64,000 nt of DNA from Nymphaea colorata. Lineage: Eukaryota; Streptophyta; Magnoliopsida; Nymphaeales; Nymphaeaceae. Below, in pieces: positions 43,743 through 62,426 of this stretch. The notes below the pieces were generated by a model, which saw nothing but the letters and a program-made list of their open reading frames with translations, was not told the DNA's origin and ran no database searches. Made by a program: the position numbers and the translations under genes. Location: the NCBI RefSeq assembly GCF_008831285.2, contig NC_045142.1, forward strand, positions 1,245,001 to 1,309,000, written 5' to 3'. Within the stretch, counting starts at the first letter, position 1, and every line of letters starts with the position of its first letter.

Positions 43743-43910
43743 AGTGTCCTTTGGCAAATGGAACACTTTGTAAGTTCTTCATGAATTACACTTAAAAACT
43801 GAAGCAAATTCATTAACAGCTAATTCTAGTGTTTCATGAATCTACCCCTATTTGTAAAGTAGATTAATGAAGCACTCACATAATGTTCCAACTACAAAAC
43901 AACCCCTAAG
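43743..43910. mobile_element. Degenerate hAT-like MITE, about 168 bp
   Basis: The left end has gtcctttggcaaatggaaca and the right end, on the opposite strand, aggggttgttttgtagttgg followed by aacatt. These share TTTG and TGGAACA in order. The interior has tgtttcatgaatctaccc, as in the element at 31957. The direct repeat TATCATGTGAGC occurs just outside both ends (43720-43731 and 43911-43922). Confidence 0.5.
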
Positions 43911-43922
43911 TATCATGTGAGC

Positions 43923-44355
43923 AATCCAATCTTAAACATGGGGGATTCCTATACAACTTTTCTTTAAAAATAAAAATTTGAGATCATATGAACCGAAATT
44001 TTCTTATCCGCTGCTTCGGTAATATTAATTCTATATAGCATCATCTTAACCGATTTCAGCTATTTCATTCGTCTTGGCTTCACCCTTTTATTCGACTGGT
44101 CCTTCAATTGTGTCACCGGTTCCTTGAACTTCCTGAGACTTGGGAGACATATTTTTGGCTCAGATAGCTTATCAAACCAGCTCACACTAATAAGCTTACA
44201 ACAGGGAAAGAGAATAGATATCGATTACAACTTAAGAATCCCAGCCGGGCATGCACCATTGCTCAAATTAATAAGAAATGGTACAGTCCCTCCCCGGCCA
44301 ACTCTCAACGGCATTTTGATCGCAACTTCACACCCTAGCAAGCAAAATTGTGGAA

Positions 44356-44390
<35 letters not shown>

Positions 44391-45276
44391 GGGAATCGAG
44401 ACATGCTGGCATCCACCCTCCACAACCCCCAAACCAGCTAGCTATGCTAGGTCCATCAGAGGGAGGGAGAGAGAGAGACCCCATCCAAGCCAGCTAGCTA
44501 TGCAAAGTCCCGGACGAGAGACAGAGAGAAAGAACCACCGACACCCAACTTGAAAAGGCAAAAAGGCATCGTTCGGTTCACAAGAATGAAAAGCCGTACA
44601 AAGCAATGAGCAGCTGTACTTTCACTCTGAACCTCTGATCTCTGTTCCCTGCAATTTATGAGCCAATTTCTAAAGCCTGCAGTGAAATCAACGATCGACC
44701 AACCTGCATTTAACGTATCAAGATCACCACGGAAGCATCAAAAGCTTTGGAAAAAGAACAGTGGATTTTGGTTTGCAGCGTTAAGCAGAAAAGAACAACG
44801 AGTCTGACAAGAGTTGCCATCTTCCACTGCAGTCATCAATCAAAATAATACAATGCATGCGATTCATACTTGATTCTCTAATCCCAGGCCATTTAATACA
44901 TACAGCCATTTCGTGGTTTTACACTTGTACTTCTGACAGAATGGCTACTCACCATCATTTTTTTGTTTACATGAGCATCTTTCTGGGTTCAATTAATGTG
45001 CTTATCTGATCATCCAAATAATAATAATGATGACGGTGAGTAATGAATTATTCGGCTGGTTTTCAGAAGCAAAAAGAACGTTAGTTGAACTCCAATACCT
45101 TAAAGCTTCAATCAGCTGTCAAACCCCACATGGAGTTCATAAGATAAGAGCTTCGCTGAAAAAATGTAGTAGTGAACCATCTGCTCACTGAAACGTTGAG
45201 TTGAAACTTAATGTAGCTATTTTTACAAATCCTGTTATCAAGGAGAAGTATCGTATACACCAGCATACCTTTATTT
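43923..45276. other. Spacer and 3' UTR of the FtsH gene
   Basis: It contains a (TA)n run at 44360-44388 and a short GA-rich stretch at about 44460-44540. The part adjoining 45277 is expected to be FtsH 3' UTR. No other gene seen. Confidence 0.5.
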
Positions 45277-51770
<6,494 letters not shown>

Positions 51771-52098
51771 CTTCTCAAGGTCGAGGGCATGAAATCAGGA
51801 ATCCGATGGACTTCGTTAACGCGAACTAGAGGGAGGGGTTTCTGAAATTCTTCCTTTTCCACGACAAACGGCTTCTTCGTCCCCAATAGTTCGATTGTTA
51901 GGATTGCTGGATTCTTACGTTTTACCACTGATCGCCAGATTCGCAAAAGGTTGCTTCTCAGTGGAGAGGGATTTCTAAGAGCTTTCTTTCAGAAGGAATC
52001 TGGTTTCCCCCGCCGAACTCCGAATTCTCGGCGTCGGGAAAAGGACGGAGGGCGAAGAGCGAAGACAGATAGAGAGAGAGTACTGCCAGCGCCCACAG

Positions 52099-52108
52099 AA
52101 ATATATAA
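52099..52108 (-). promoter_or_regulatory. TATA box of the FtsH gene
   Basis: The minus strand reads GTTATATATT, about 330 bp upstream of the ATG. A short GA run (CT on the minus strand) at about 52069-52079 follows it, near the expected transcript start. Confidence 0.55.
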
Positions 52109-52109
52109 C

Positions 52110-55100
52110 GCTTTCAGTGGCTTTCAAAAGATACGTAGTTATCGCGTTATTTACTCTTCGGGCTTGAAGCAGAAAGGTTAGCCATTCGGGTTCTTTTCAA
52201 ATTCTTATGTTAACTCGTGCCATATTGACATATTAGTCCCTCATTTGTAGTTGCTTTTCTTTAAAATAAATTTATTTTTTCACTTTATTTTGATCATATT
52301 TAAGTTTTTAACCTTCTAATCATACCAATCTGATTTAAAATTCTTATTTGATCATTTCAAAAATATAATTTTGCCGTGCTAATTTCTATTTTTCTCTATG
52401 AAGTTGTTGATATTGGTTAAATGAAATATCAATTATAAATATTTAAGGTTGCATTTGATAGCCTTAAAACTGAGATTAGAGGTTACAAGATGTTCAATTT
52501 AAACCAACTAAAAGTTAAATACATGTTACGTGCAGAATTAAAGTCTCAACAAAAGTGGGTGTGAAACAAACACAAGTGAATTGCAAACGTGAATTTGTTA
52601 ATAATAATAAAAAGGTTAGATTTTTGACAATCCCTTATAAGTTGGGGACCAATTTAGAAAAATCCCAAGATTCTTCGCAATTGGGTCGATAAGACAGACA
52701 GAAGTTATATGATTATGGTCCGATAATGCCTATCTAGCCGGATTCTTTGAATGGATATAGCAGTCCTTGAAGGATCCAAATCCAAATTCCCTAGTAAAAA
52801 TGTAGCCTTCGTGCCAGACATCTCCTTCATTTAGGATACAAACGGATCTGATGTGGTACAACTAAAATATAGTGTAAGTCAGGTCAGAGTCGGATCCGGT
52901 AAAACAAAAATGGAACCGATACTGTGATTTCTTATGTGGCAGAAAATCTCTCTTGAGATGCAAATACTCCTGTATGTAAATGGATCAGATTTGGTTGTAT
53001 TTGTCGTCGGGATCCAAAATCACTGTAAAAAAGTTACAATACCATGAGTTGGATCAGATCGGTTTCTCGGATTCCCATTGACTTCAAGAACTGATTCCCC
53101 TTGGGCTTGCGTAAGGAATGACGACATTTGGCTGCTCATCCCGCAGCCACCGCCGGCCACGCTATTCCGACCCTTTAATCTATTTTACGGGTCGATACGC
53201 ACCGTATCGGCATCGGCCCTTCTAAAGGGTCGTCAACCCTTTCAAACGCGGACCGTTACAAAGCCAATTCGAACCATCTATACCGATTCGTATCGCTGGC
53301 CGAGTCGGTTCGATTCGCCGAGCAAGGTCAATTCTCACAGGGCATTTGGTTAGAATGATGAACAAACACGCCAACCAATTCCATGCATTCTGGTCGGACT
53401 TCAAGCCAAGCTTGATGAACAAGAAAGACGCTGGTCAGAGTCAAGCCTCTAGTTGTTCGGCTCGGCTAGGATGGTGGATAAAGAGAAAAATTGGACGGTA
53501 CATAACATCTATACTTTTACATTCATATAATGATCGTGAATGTATTTTAGATTTTTAGTTTTGACAGTATCAATCTCCACTTCGTATCGAGCATAATAAA
53601 TTAAGTGAAAATTAAATTTTATATTTTTGTTAATGGTTTTCTTTTCAGTACCCCGATGCAATTTTTCATATGATTGATGTAAAAAACTTGGTAAAGTGTG
53701 CGTCTTCAAATTCAATTGCTTTCCATTAGAAAATTTGTTTGAAGAAGCTTAAGGGCTGTTTGACAATAACATGTTGTTACTGTCTTGCTTCAAATATTTG
53801 GGTAGTTTTTAATGAAAATTTGTTTGAAAAGATGGGAAAACATTCAGCGCCTATTTGACTTTGTTAACTCGTCGACCGGTGATTTGAATTTTTTTTTTCA
53901 AAAAATCCTCAATATCAAAAACAGATTTCTGAACTTATTGCTCATTAGAATAAATGTTGCAGATGGGTCGGATCGAGTATGATAACCTTGTTCAATTCTA
54001 GCCGTATCGGATCCAAAACTCGACCGACCTTCAATATCAATAGAATGTGTTGGATAAAGAAAAACGTGTATTGCCTTTTGGCCTTGCAAATGACAAGTCC
54101 AAAGTGGTAACTTGTGGCACCAACTCCCTCCATCAGTTTCATGGGAACCAAATCTAATTAACAGAATAAATAACTAATTTTAAAAATTACATTTTTTTAA
54201 AAAAAAAATTTCAGGCTTCTTTAAAAAAAAAAAACTATGGGTAAGTGATATGGTTAGATGTTTCAAAGGGTTATATGGGTTATTTTTTTTTTAAATTACA
54301 TGTAGAATTAAAAAAAAGTTTTTTTTTTTTTTTGGCATGTTTGGTATATCCGAAGCTTATGATATAATTTAAAACATTTTCACGTCACATCTTAAAAAGT
54401 TCTGGAACAAATGTTCCAAGCATAAGAATATCAATTTAATCCTGATGAAAATAACAAGTTGGGACCCATTAATTCCTTCTTGGATTTTATTGGGTTCCCC
54501 CTTCTTTATCTAATTTTCATCAACTTATCATTGGATAAACCGATAAGATTATCTTGTAAAAAATAAATGTTTAAGACTAAATGGGATGATTCAAAATAGA
54601 CTTTTCAACTGCTTAAATATCGTTTAGTGGACCAAAACATAAAAAAAAAAACGTTTAAAAAGGAGCCCATGTTGTGACATTTTTGAATATATATCATGTC
54701 CACTGTCCTCCTGGTTTGACAAAATATATTTAATTAATATACCAAGAACACAAATAGTTATTACAACATCAGCTTTGAAAATTAGGAGATATGAGCCGCA
54801 ACTGGTTGGATTAGTGGTTGGCAGGTGGTGCCTCACTGATATCTGCAACTGTGTTCTTTTTTTTTTCTTTTGTCTAAATCTTTTAAGTACTGCTTGCTAA
54901 TTTTATTACACCATTCTTCACAGCCTCTGGCCGGCATCATATCTTTGAGAAGCTTTATAGAAATACTACGAAAAGGTACTCCAAAAAGTATTGACACTTC
55001 ATTGGAATCGTGTACAGTCTTCATTGGAATCGTGTACAGTCTTTAGACAAAGAACATGCCATAACTTAAGAAAAAAAAAAAAGAATAATCAGAAGTCAAA

Positions 55101-55190
55101 ACCAATTTTACAGCAAAGAATAACCATAGCCACATAATTACAAAAAAAATCGATATTTGCCAATCTGAAATGCATTGATCCAAGCCTCGA
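52110..55190. other. Spacer between the FtsH promoter and the CDH1-type gene 3' end
   Basis: AT-rich. 52720-53340 has CGGATCC/GGATCAGAT-rich text typical of dispersed repeats. A MITE-like left end (aagggctgtttgacaataac, about 53749) is seen without a clear partner. A 26-bp near-perfect direct repeat (ttcattggaatcgtgtacag) occurs at about 54999 and 55019. The last few hundred bases should include the 3' UTR of the CDH1-type gene. No gene seen. Confidence 0.45.
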
Positions 55191-58100
55191 TCATCTAATA
55201 TGTGTTCGCCCCAAAGACCAAACTCCACTATCACGTACTTGGGCCTGGCAAAAAGAAATAAGCCTGGTTACGAAGATGCTCATGTGTGTGTGTATATATA
55301 TATATTTGCATTAGTGGACTTAGTAGATGTGACATTTATGTAAACCGATGATGAATCAAAACAATCCAACTAGATTCATAGTTTATGAAGTGCTAAAGTA
55401 ACTTCGTTTTTAAAAGGTCAATGACAATATCTTGAGAGAATGACTTTGCACGTAAGGCATAGTAATCTCTCAATCAAATTAATCATCTAATATGCGTTCC
55501 CACATGATGGTTATGTATACTTGATCAGTTGATCTACACATAAAATAAAAACTACCTGACTTTTTGCAGAAGGGAAGACATTCCAAAATCTCAGTGTCTC
55601 ATCGCCTGCCCCGGTGACGATTGTCTGCCGGTAAGAAAAATTTAACGGTTATGGCATCTTTTGGTTATGCGCTTTGTCCATCTACTGAGAAATTTAACAG
55701 AAAATGCATATATGTTACCTACCTGCCCATCTGGTGAAATAGACAAATAGAGCACTCTTAGAGTGTGTCCAGTCAGTGTTGCAACCTGCTCAGCCATAAC
55801 AGCAAAAACTGTAAGGTTCTAGTTTTAATACTGGAACGATAATTGCTGACATTCTTTCAATAATTATTGCTTGGTTTCTTGCCAAAATGAAACTGGGAGC
55901 TTTCCCTGTCGCATCTTGCTGGAGCCAAGTAAGAACACTTTTCCTCTGTCATAAGTGAAGCATGAAAAATGCGAGGTCCTTGTTAATGTTAAACAATTAA
56001 CAGCATATAGAGAAGCAGGAGAGTTGTTTCATGACTGAACTTCAAAAACTATACAGAGGAACTAAGCACATGGCTAAATCCTAAGTGCTCTCAGTACTTA
56101 TCGCCACACAGAGTTTCATTCACCCTTACAACCTTTTTACAAATGGCTAATGATGTTGATCCTCACTTGGCTAAATGCAGCTGATACTGCTGCCTCTTGG
56201 TGGAAGAAGTCATAGTATTAGCTTCTGGAGGAACTGAGGGAATGCAGTTCAACTACTGAAATGTAATTCACTGATGTTCTAGATAGCAAGAAATAGCATG
56301 CTATCTTGCTATATATACTTGACTACTACTTTGTATTAGTAGAAATGAGAGTTGAATCTTGTTGCATGTTGCATAACTAACACGGATACAGTAAGCACAT
56401 CACACAAGCATGTTGCTTTTTAAGTTTAATTAAACTTAGTAGAAAATACTGTCCTCAACTATGTTTCGATTCTAACTTAGTCCATAGAAGAATATGATGA
56501 GTGCAAATAGGAAAAAGGAAACTGAATACCTTTTGCATACTAGGATACTTCCACACCATGATCTGGTTCTGCGAATACCCATGAGTGCTTACTATTTCAT
56601 TGACATTTTTGCTCCACAGAAGATTGCAAACCTGCAGTAGAATCATTATGGTGAGGTAATAGTCCAGAAATTAAACGGGAATTGCAAACAAGAAAGAAAA
56701 ACACTTCAGTCTTTTTAGTGGTAAAATCCAGACAAAAAAAAAAGGCAACTTTTAATTGTACTAAAACTTACCTGGCTACCCGTGTCTATAAAATTTATTT
56801 GATTGCTGTTTGCAGTATTCCAGAAGCGAATGCAACGGTCAGCAGTTCCCCCTCCCGATGCAAGAAGCCCACTCTGATGAGGTGACCAAGAAATGGCCTT
56901 CACAGCAGCGGTATGTTCTGTGAGCCTCAGATGTGGCTGTTGTGACTGCAGATTCCATATCAAGAGCTGGTTCCAGAACAATTCAAACTTTGTGAGAAAC
57001 TCATTTATACTTAGAAGATGTTCTGCATCAAAGCAGGATATGAGCTCAGTATATTTTATGTACCTGATTGTCATTTCCACCTGATGCAAGTTCCCTGTCA
57101 TCATGGGACCATTTTAGACCACATACCTGTAATTATCACATGGAAAACCAGAAAAGATGTTGGCAATCATCAATCAACCAGAGAAGTTTCTATGACAGGC
57201 TATAATCAATAAGCACTCTTGTAATCTGTACCTCAGATTTGTGACCAACAAGCTTGCTGACAAAGTTATTAGGAACACGAATGTCGTGTTGAAGGATGTT
57301 CCTGTCTCTACTGCCAGATGATAGGATACATGAACTCCACGCTAGTACGCCTGTTCTTGTCTGATGGCCGTCCATGCTTCGGACCTTTTTGCAGCGAGAG
57401 CCATCCCATATCTGTGTTAAACCAGATATCAGTGGACGTGTTTGTCTGAAGTTCTGTGGCTCAGAATGAGATTGCAGTAGGGATGAAAACTAGTTCTGTT
57501 AAGGGAAACTTTTCTGCTGCTTTTGCAAGATTATGGTCACATTAATTCATTCCTTTTGGACCATGTGCACAAGGGCAAAGAGTTGTGCTTAATCTCTAAA
57601 CTCGAAAGACAGAAAGGCCTTTCACTGTTTTGTTCTGTGACCAAAGGCCACAAGGACAAATCACAAAGTTCAAATCTTACATGGTGCAAACTTTATAGAG
57701 AACAAAATATTTTCCATTTCATGCAATGGATTTGATTTAAAATCGTTTTGCCAATGATATTGATACGTTCTGCTAATGCAACATCAACCAATACAACAAC
57801 CGGATAAAGAGAAAGACAACAATCCAACTTCAACCTTGTAAGCATATATTGCCAATTTTGATGAATGCCCAACAGCAAGAAATAAAAACTAGAGAAGAAT
57901 TAGTCCTCAGTAAGTTGGCCGGGCGCTACAAGTTCAACTCCATGGGAGTCGCCAGGCAACCCTGCCATAAGCTGAAAGCGGAACATTATTCAGAAGGCAG
58001 GGAGGGTCTCAAGAATTGTACTCTTTGAAGGCCAGCATAAGACTGGTTGGTGATAACTGATAAGGGGTTTTGCCCTTGGACATTCTTAAAAGCTAAAAAC

Positions 58101-59662
58101 AGGAAAAATGGAAACAGAGAACCTTATGCAAATTACAGGATTAACTTACTTGGACATCACCATGACTTGTACCAACAGCAAGATAGGAGCCTTCCTTAGT
58201 CCATTGGACTGAACATACACTATCCCTGTGCCCCAAGTCACACAGTTTGGTTACCTGCCTCAATCAACAAATATACACAATCAAATTACAATAATATAAC
58301 TCACAGAAAAGCAGCTTCTAATGAGCTTTTTTTTTCCACAACGTTGTTGTCATTGAGAGTACCTTGGAGGCACAACACAATTTGCTGTCCTACGCCTTTT
58401 TATGAAGAAATCGACAGTGAAGCGTTTTAGTCACGAATTTTTAAGCTAAAAAAGAGAAATTAAATGGTTTTATACATTTCATAAAGCTAATGTGCTAGGT
58501 ATAATAACAAAAAAAATCATATTTCATAAATAGCTGAAGGTTTGGGCATCTTTCATAAATCTCTCTAAACCTTTCCCATAAGTGAACCAGTGACGTGCCA
58601 TCCATAGGGAATGACTTATGTTGCTCAAAATAAGTCAGGTTGCTGACAAATGTAGATGCTGGTTCATAACTATATATGGCTCAAATTGGTCAGAACTCTT
58701 ACTTTGCTGGTTGCTGCTGTCCATAGATAAACACAAGTTCCCAATCCAACTGCAAGGACATTCTGAGAAGACCAATCCACAAGGTTGAGATAAAAGTCAT
58801 CTTGCAGAGAGGGAGCATCCAAAACCTGAAAAGGAAAAGAAAAAAAAAGCTTTGATTAATTCTTCTCTCCTATTCAATGCCTATATTCTTCATGCATCTG
58901 GAACTTAAGGCTCAAGTGGGTAGAAGCTCAGAGCTCTGTTCAGTTTCAGTTCTAAGTTTGCCTCGGTTCAAGGATCATTGCTGGGTACGGTGGTTATGAC
59001 TGCGGTTCTCTTGCTTGTGAGGTGCAGGATTCAAGTTATAAACTTGCGCTACACAGATCTTCCATTTTGCTTACTGTAATATATGCCCTTATGTGCAAAA
59101 ATCCAAATCATTACAGTAATGGTTGAATGAATCCCTGTATCTTCAGCAGTATCCATGTGACTTTTTCTAAACTAAACTTGGGCAGCCATGATTCAGCTGC
59201 TCCTACCTTGTGTGGCGTCTTAGGAATCTTACGGGGCGCCTTCGGAGGCGTCGCCACCTCCACTGTGCTGCTGGCCTGGTACCCAATGGAGGACTGAGTG
59301 TATGGCGAGCTGGGGTTGGAATGCTCGGTCTTGAATCTGAAGATGTTCTTGTTGGGGCTCATCGGAGAACTCTGAGCAGACGGCGAACTCGTCACAGAGT
59401 CGATGCCGAGGAGCTCGGATCTCAGCAACCTGACGTAGGCGTCATTACCGCCTTCCTTCACAGGGGATGGCTTGTCAACCAGAGAAAAAGTTTCAAACCG
59501 AGAAGAGGTCCTGCAGGGGATGAATCTGTCGCTGTAGGTTGTCTTCGAAGGGGATGTATAGGTCGAGAAGCGCGAGAAATTCGTGGTCTCAAGGTTAAGG
59601 GAAGTCTGTGACATCCCAACAGGAAGGTTCAAGCTCGATTTCTTCTTCTCTGTGGCTTCCAT
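55191..59662 (-). CDS. FZR3: CDH1/FIZZY-RELATED APC/C activator, CCS52B/FZR3 type, 469 aa, 10 exons
   Basis: Exons, minus strand: 59662-59207, 58825-58703, 58254-58150, 57411-57232, 57126-57064, 56966-56772, 56631-56530, 55785-55723, 55624-55556 and 55244-55191 (TGA). They sum to 1,410 nt in one frame. This WD40 protein recruits substrates to the anaphase-promoting complex, a cell-cycle ubiquitin ligase. The C-box is DRFIPCR (45-51). [20 protein letters not shown] leads into the seven-bladed WD40 propeller (about 165-450; [43 protein letters not shown]). RVL is at 418-420. The last two residues are Ile-Arg, the IR tail that docks on the APC/C. The short N-terminus ([43 protein letters not shown]) and the tail [14 protein letters not shown] place it with CCS52B/FZR3 rather than CCS52A. 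The final exon is tiny (54 nt) and was chosen because it restores the IR end; reading through exon 9 gives an unrelated tail. Confidence 0.95.
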
Positions 59663-59726
59663 GGCTTCAGTCCTGAGTCTTCCCCTGTTGCTGTGAACAA
59701 TTGGAATTCAGATAAACAAACGAAGT

Positions 59727-59786
59727 CACAGAGAGAGAGCGAGGGAAGTCACAGAGAGAGAGCGAGAGAAGTCACAGAGAGGGTGG

Positions 59787-59812
<26 letters not shown>
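59727..59812. repeat. Minisatellite plus (GA)13 in the leader of the CDH1-type gene
   Basis: The unit aagtcacagagagagagcga occurs about three times with a period near 25 bp at 59727-59780, followed by an uninterrupted GA run at 59787-59812. On the minus strand this is a CT-rich leader 65-150 bp upstream of the ATG. Confidence 0.85.
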
Positions 59813-59817
<5 letters not shown>

Positions 59818-59888
59818 GCTGCGTTGAGCTTTCGGGGATCAGAGACAGGGAGGGAGAGAGAGAATTCGAACGTTGAGGGTCGCGAGGT

Positions 59889-59896
59889 AACGGTCA
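59889..59896 (-). promoter_or_regulatory. MSA-like core (AACGGTCA) upstream of the CDH1-type gene
   Basis: AACGGTCA, on the plus strand, fits the AACGGYYA core bound by three-repeat MYB factors at mitosis-specific activator elements. It lies about 230 bp upstream of the ATG. A second core, AACGGCCA, is at 60087-60094. The assignment is by motif only. Confidence 0.4.
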
Positions 59897-60099
59897 CTTG
59901 GCTTCCCTTCCACGAAGCCCCAGCTACGTCACCGGCCGAATTCAAATGTGACGGCCTTAACGCCGTCTCATCCGGTGAGCGCCCGACCCACATACATTGG
60001 GTGCGGTGGAATGCGTCGGGAAGTCTCCTTCCACTCCGCCATCAAACGAGACACCAACCGTAGATCTTATGTCCTTCTCTTAAATCAACGGCCAAGGTT

Positions 60100-61846
60100 G
60101 GTAGATCTTATTGGGAACTACTTTTCCATTTGAAAAAAAAAATGTCATTTGGCCACAACCAAATCAAGGTCATATATATTGCTGCTAAGGGCTTTTAATC
60201 TAGAAAAAAAAAAAAACTTATATAGGTGATCAACTTCCGCATTTTTATATATTTAATATTTATATTTTTAATTACAATAAATTATGAAAAATCTTCCGTA
60301 TAATATGAATCATGATATTGCAAAAGTATCTAACGAATAGAAATAAAATCGTTACAACGTTTTCAATTCCAAAATAATTGCCAGTACTCGGGGGGGTTTG
60401 TAAATGTGACCTCATAAAGTCGCATCACGTTGAGAGTGTTCGTTTTCAACTATTAAATCACTCACTTCAAAAACCGCTCCCTAAAAAACAATAATAAAGT
60501 ATCGGTTTAAGCATCGACGGCAGCCTTCATTTTTGGATTGACGTGGATAGTTCTGTTGCTTTAACTACTTGACGTTTGAAATAAACTTTAATTTTGTTGC
60601 CGTTAAAAATAACCATGATATGAAATTAATTAGAATGTGATTTCATGGAACCCTACACAAATGATGCAAGTTTGTTCAGAAAAAGAGTAGAAAAAAGATG
60701 TTCATAGCTGTTCAAATTTTTATAGTGGTAGATAATAGATTCCACCACTTCGAAATGAAAGAAAAAAAAAAAAAACGTATGTTAACAGGTGGTCATTATC
60801 ATCATAATTCACAGTCATTAACCAGATCAGATTCATAAGCAAAAAGTTTCCATCACCGGATGTCGCCGGCGACAGGCCATTCCCTTAATATTCCGGCAGG
60901 AGATGACCGGAACCTTTGACATACATTTTCCGTTCAGGCCTTTGTTTACTACAAATTTGTTTGTGAAGTTGGGAAATTAAGCTCTGTTAACACCACCAGC
61001 ATACTCATATGCTTTCAGATCTTTCTTACAAGAGCTGTCTAGAGGCATAGTATGAAGCAATTGCTATCAATTTGTTGCAGAACTCAAAATTACTTGCATC
61101 TTAATCATAAAAAAAAAAACTATTACATATATGAACATGAATTCATATCAGGATAACCTACTACATATATGAAATTAATACTCCATGAATGGTTGGAGCC
61201 CCACTTGATGATCAATCCAGATCAGGATTTAATGTTGGCGCATCCACTGATCTAAGGTTGAAGAAATCTGAATAAAACCAACTATCTATATGAAATAAAT
61301 AATCCATGAATGGTGAAAAAACCATCGTTATAGGAAACACATATTATTAAACAAATACATCTAAAACGTTAAAAGCTGGTCAGCTGAATGAAAGGAACAT
61401 CAAAAACAAAGAAAAACATGTTTTACTCGCATTTTTCCCGTTCCCCCCTTTTTCCATTTTTTTCATGTTTTTTGTGTGTTTTTTTGCAGTTTTTAGTTAT
61501 CAGACTTATTTTTTTTCTGAATTTTTTAAAAATTTTGACCTACCAAAAAATCCCTGTTTTTTCCTCTAAAAACCAACTTTGTCTTTTTTGTATCTGTACA
61601 AATTAATCCTCGCCATTCAAAAGCCGAAAACGATATTTGTGGATATATTAAAAACCAACCAACAATTTCAAATGGATCCCATAAGTCATTTTCAAAATTA
61701 TAACGTGATATTGCCATACAGCAATAAAATCACGGGAACTGCCAACTTTTGGCTCGACAAGTTTAACACAACTCCGTTTTGAGATGAGAAATTCCAGTAA
61801 ATGCTAAGTGACATTTCATAATGTCGATCGCCTTCTTGTCCCCACT
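60100..61846. other. Spacer upstream of the CDH1-type gene, nothing recognised
   Basis: AT-rich DNA with homopolymer runs. Open frames at 61388-61606 and 61526-61782 are low-complexity and not convincing. Confidence 0.5.
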
Positions 61847-62426
61847 TGCTTCATCTGAGTCACTATAATTGATTGTGAGATGCAAAATCATCTCACCCAA
61901 GTGAAAGGCAAGGTTTAGAAGTGCTCTTTAAACCTTACCACCCCTATTCCTCCACCTGCTGCCCACCCAGCCGCCCAGCCGCCCGCCCGCTACCGAGAAC
62001 AACGTCCAATCGCCATCTGCCAAATCACATCTTCAAAATGATCTTGCCTTATGTTTTGGTTTTTAATAGATGCTAAAACAATAAGAGTCCTAACAGTAGT
62101 CATTCTAGTACAGATTCTAGTACAGAAGCAAAAGTTTCCTCATAGTCAATACCATATTCTTGAGTATAACATAAGTCTCGTCTTATATCTTTCTAAAGAT
62201 CCATCACTTCTAGTTTTCCACATGCTTCATCTGAGTTACTATAATTGTTTGTGAGATGCAAAATCATCTTACCCAAGTGAAAGACAAGGTTTAGAGTGCT
62301 CTTTAAACCTTACCACCCCTATTCCTCCACCTGCCACCCACCCAGCCGCCCGCCCGCCTGCCCGCTACCGAGAACAGCGTCCAATCGCCATCTGCCAAAT
62401 CACATCTTCAAAATGATCTTGCCTTA
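61847..62426. repeat. Direct repeats of about 205 bp flanking a copia relic
   Basis: Copy A is 61847-62051 and copy B is 62223-62426, offset 376 bp and about 90-95 % alike by eye. Both start tgcttcatctgagt, pass through aaaccttaccacccctattc and a C-rich stretch with cccagccgcccgcccgc, and end cttcaaaatgatcttgcctt. Between them lies the reverse-transcriptase fragment. This could be a tandem duplication or repeats of one element. Confidence 0.8.
62068..62205 (-). pseudogene. Ty1/copia retrotransposon reverse-transcriptase fragment, decayed
   Basis: Read on the minus strand, the fragment gives DGSLERYKTRL and, in another frame, YTQEYGIDYEETFA, both typical of the start of the copia reverse-transcriptase domain. 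A small deletion shifts the frame between the two blocks, and a stop follows soon after. No integrase, RNase H or LTR is recognisable nearby, so it is a short dead remnant. Confidence 0.8.

Noticed and set aside
53290..53320. ggttcgattc-like tRNA B-box near 53306
   Set aside because: No matching A-box or cloverleaf arms upstream; it lies in repeat-like GATCC/CGATTCG-rich sequence.
59210..59611. Plus-strand 133-codon frame
   Set aside because: It is the antisense shadow of the first exon of the CDH1-type gene.
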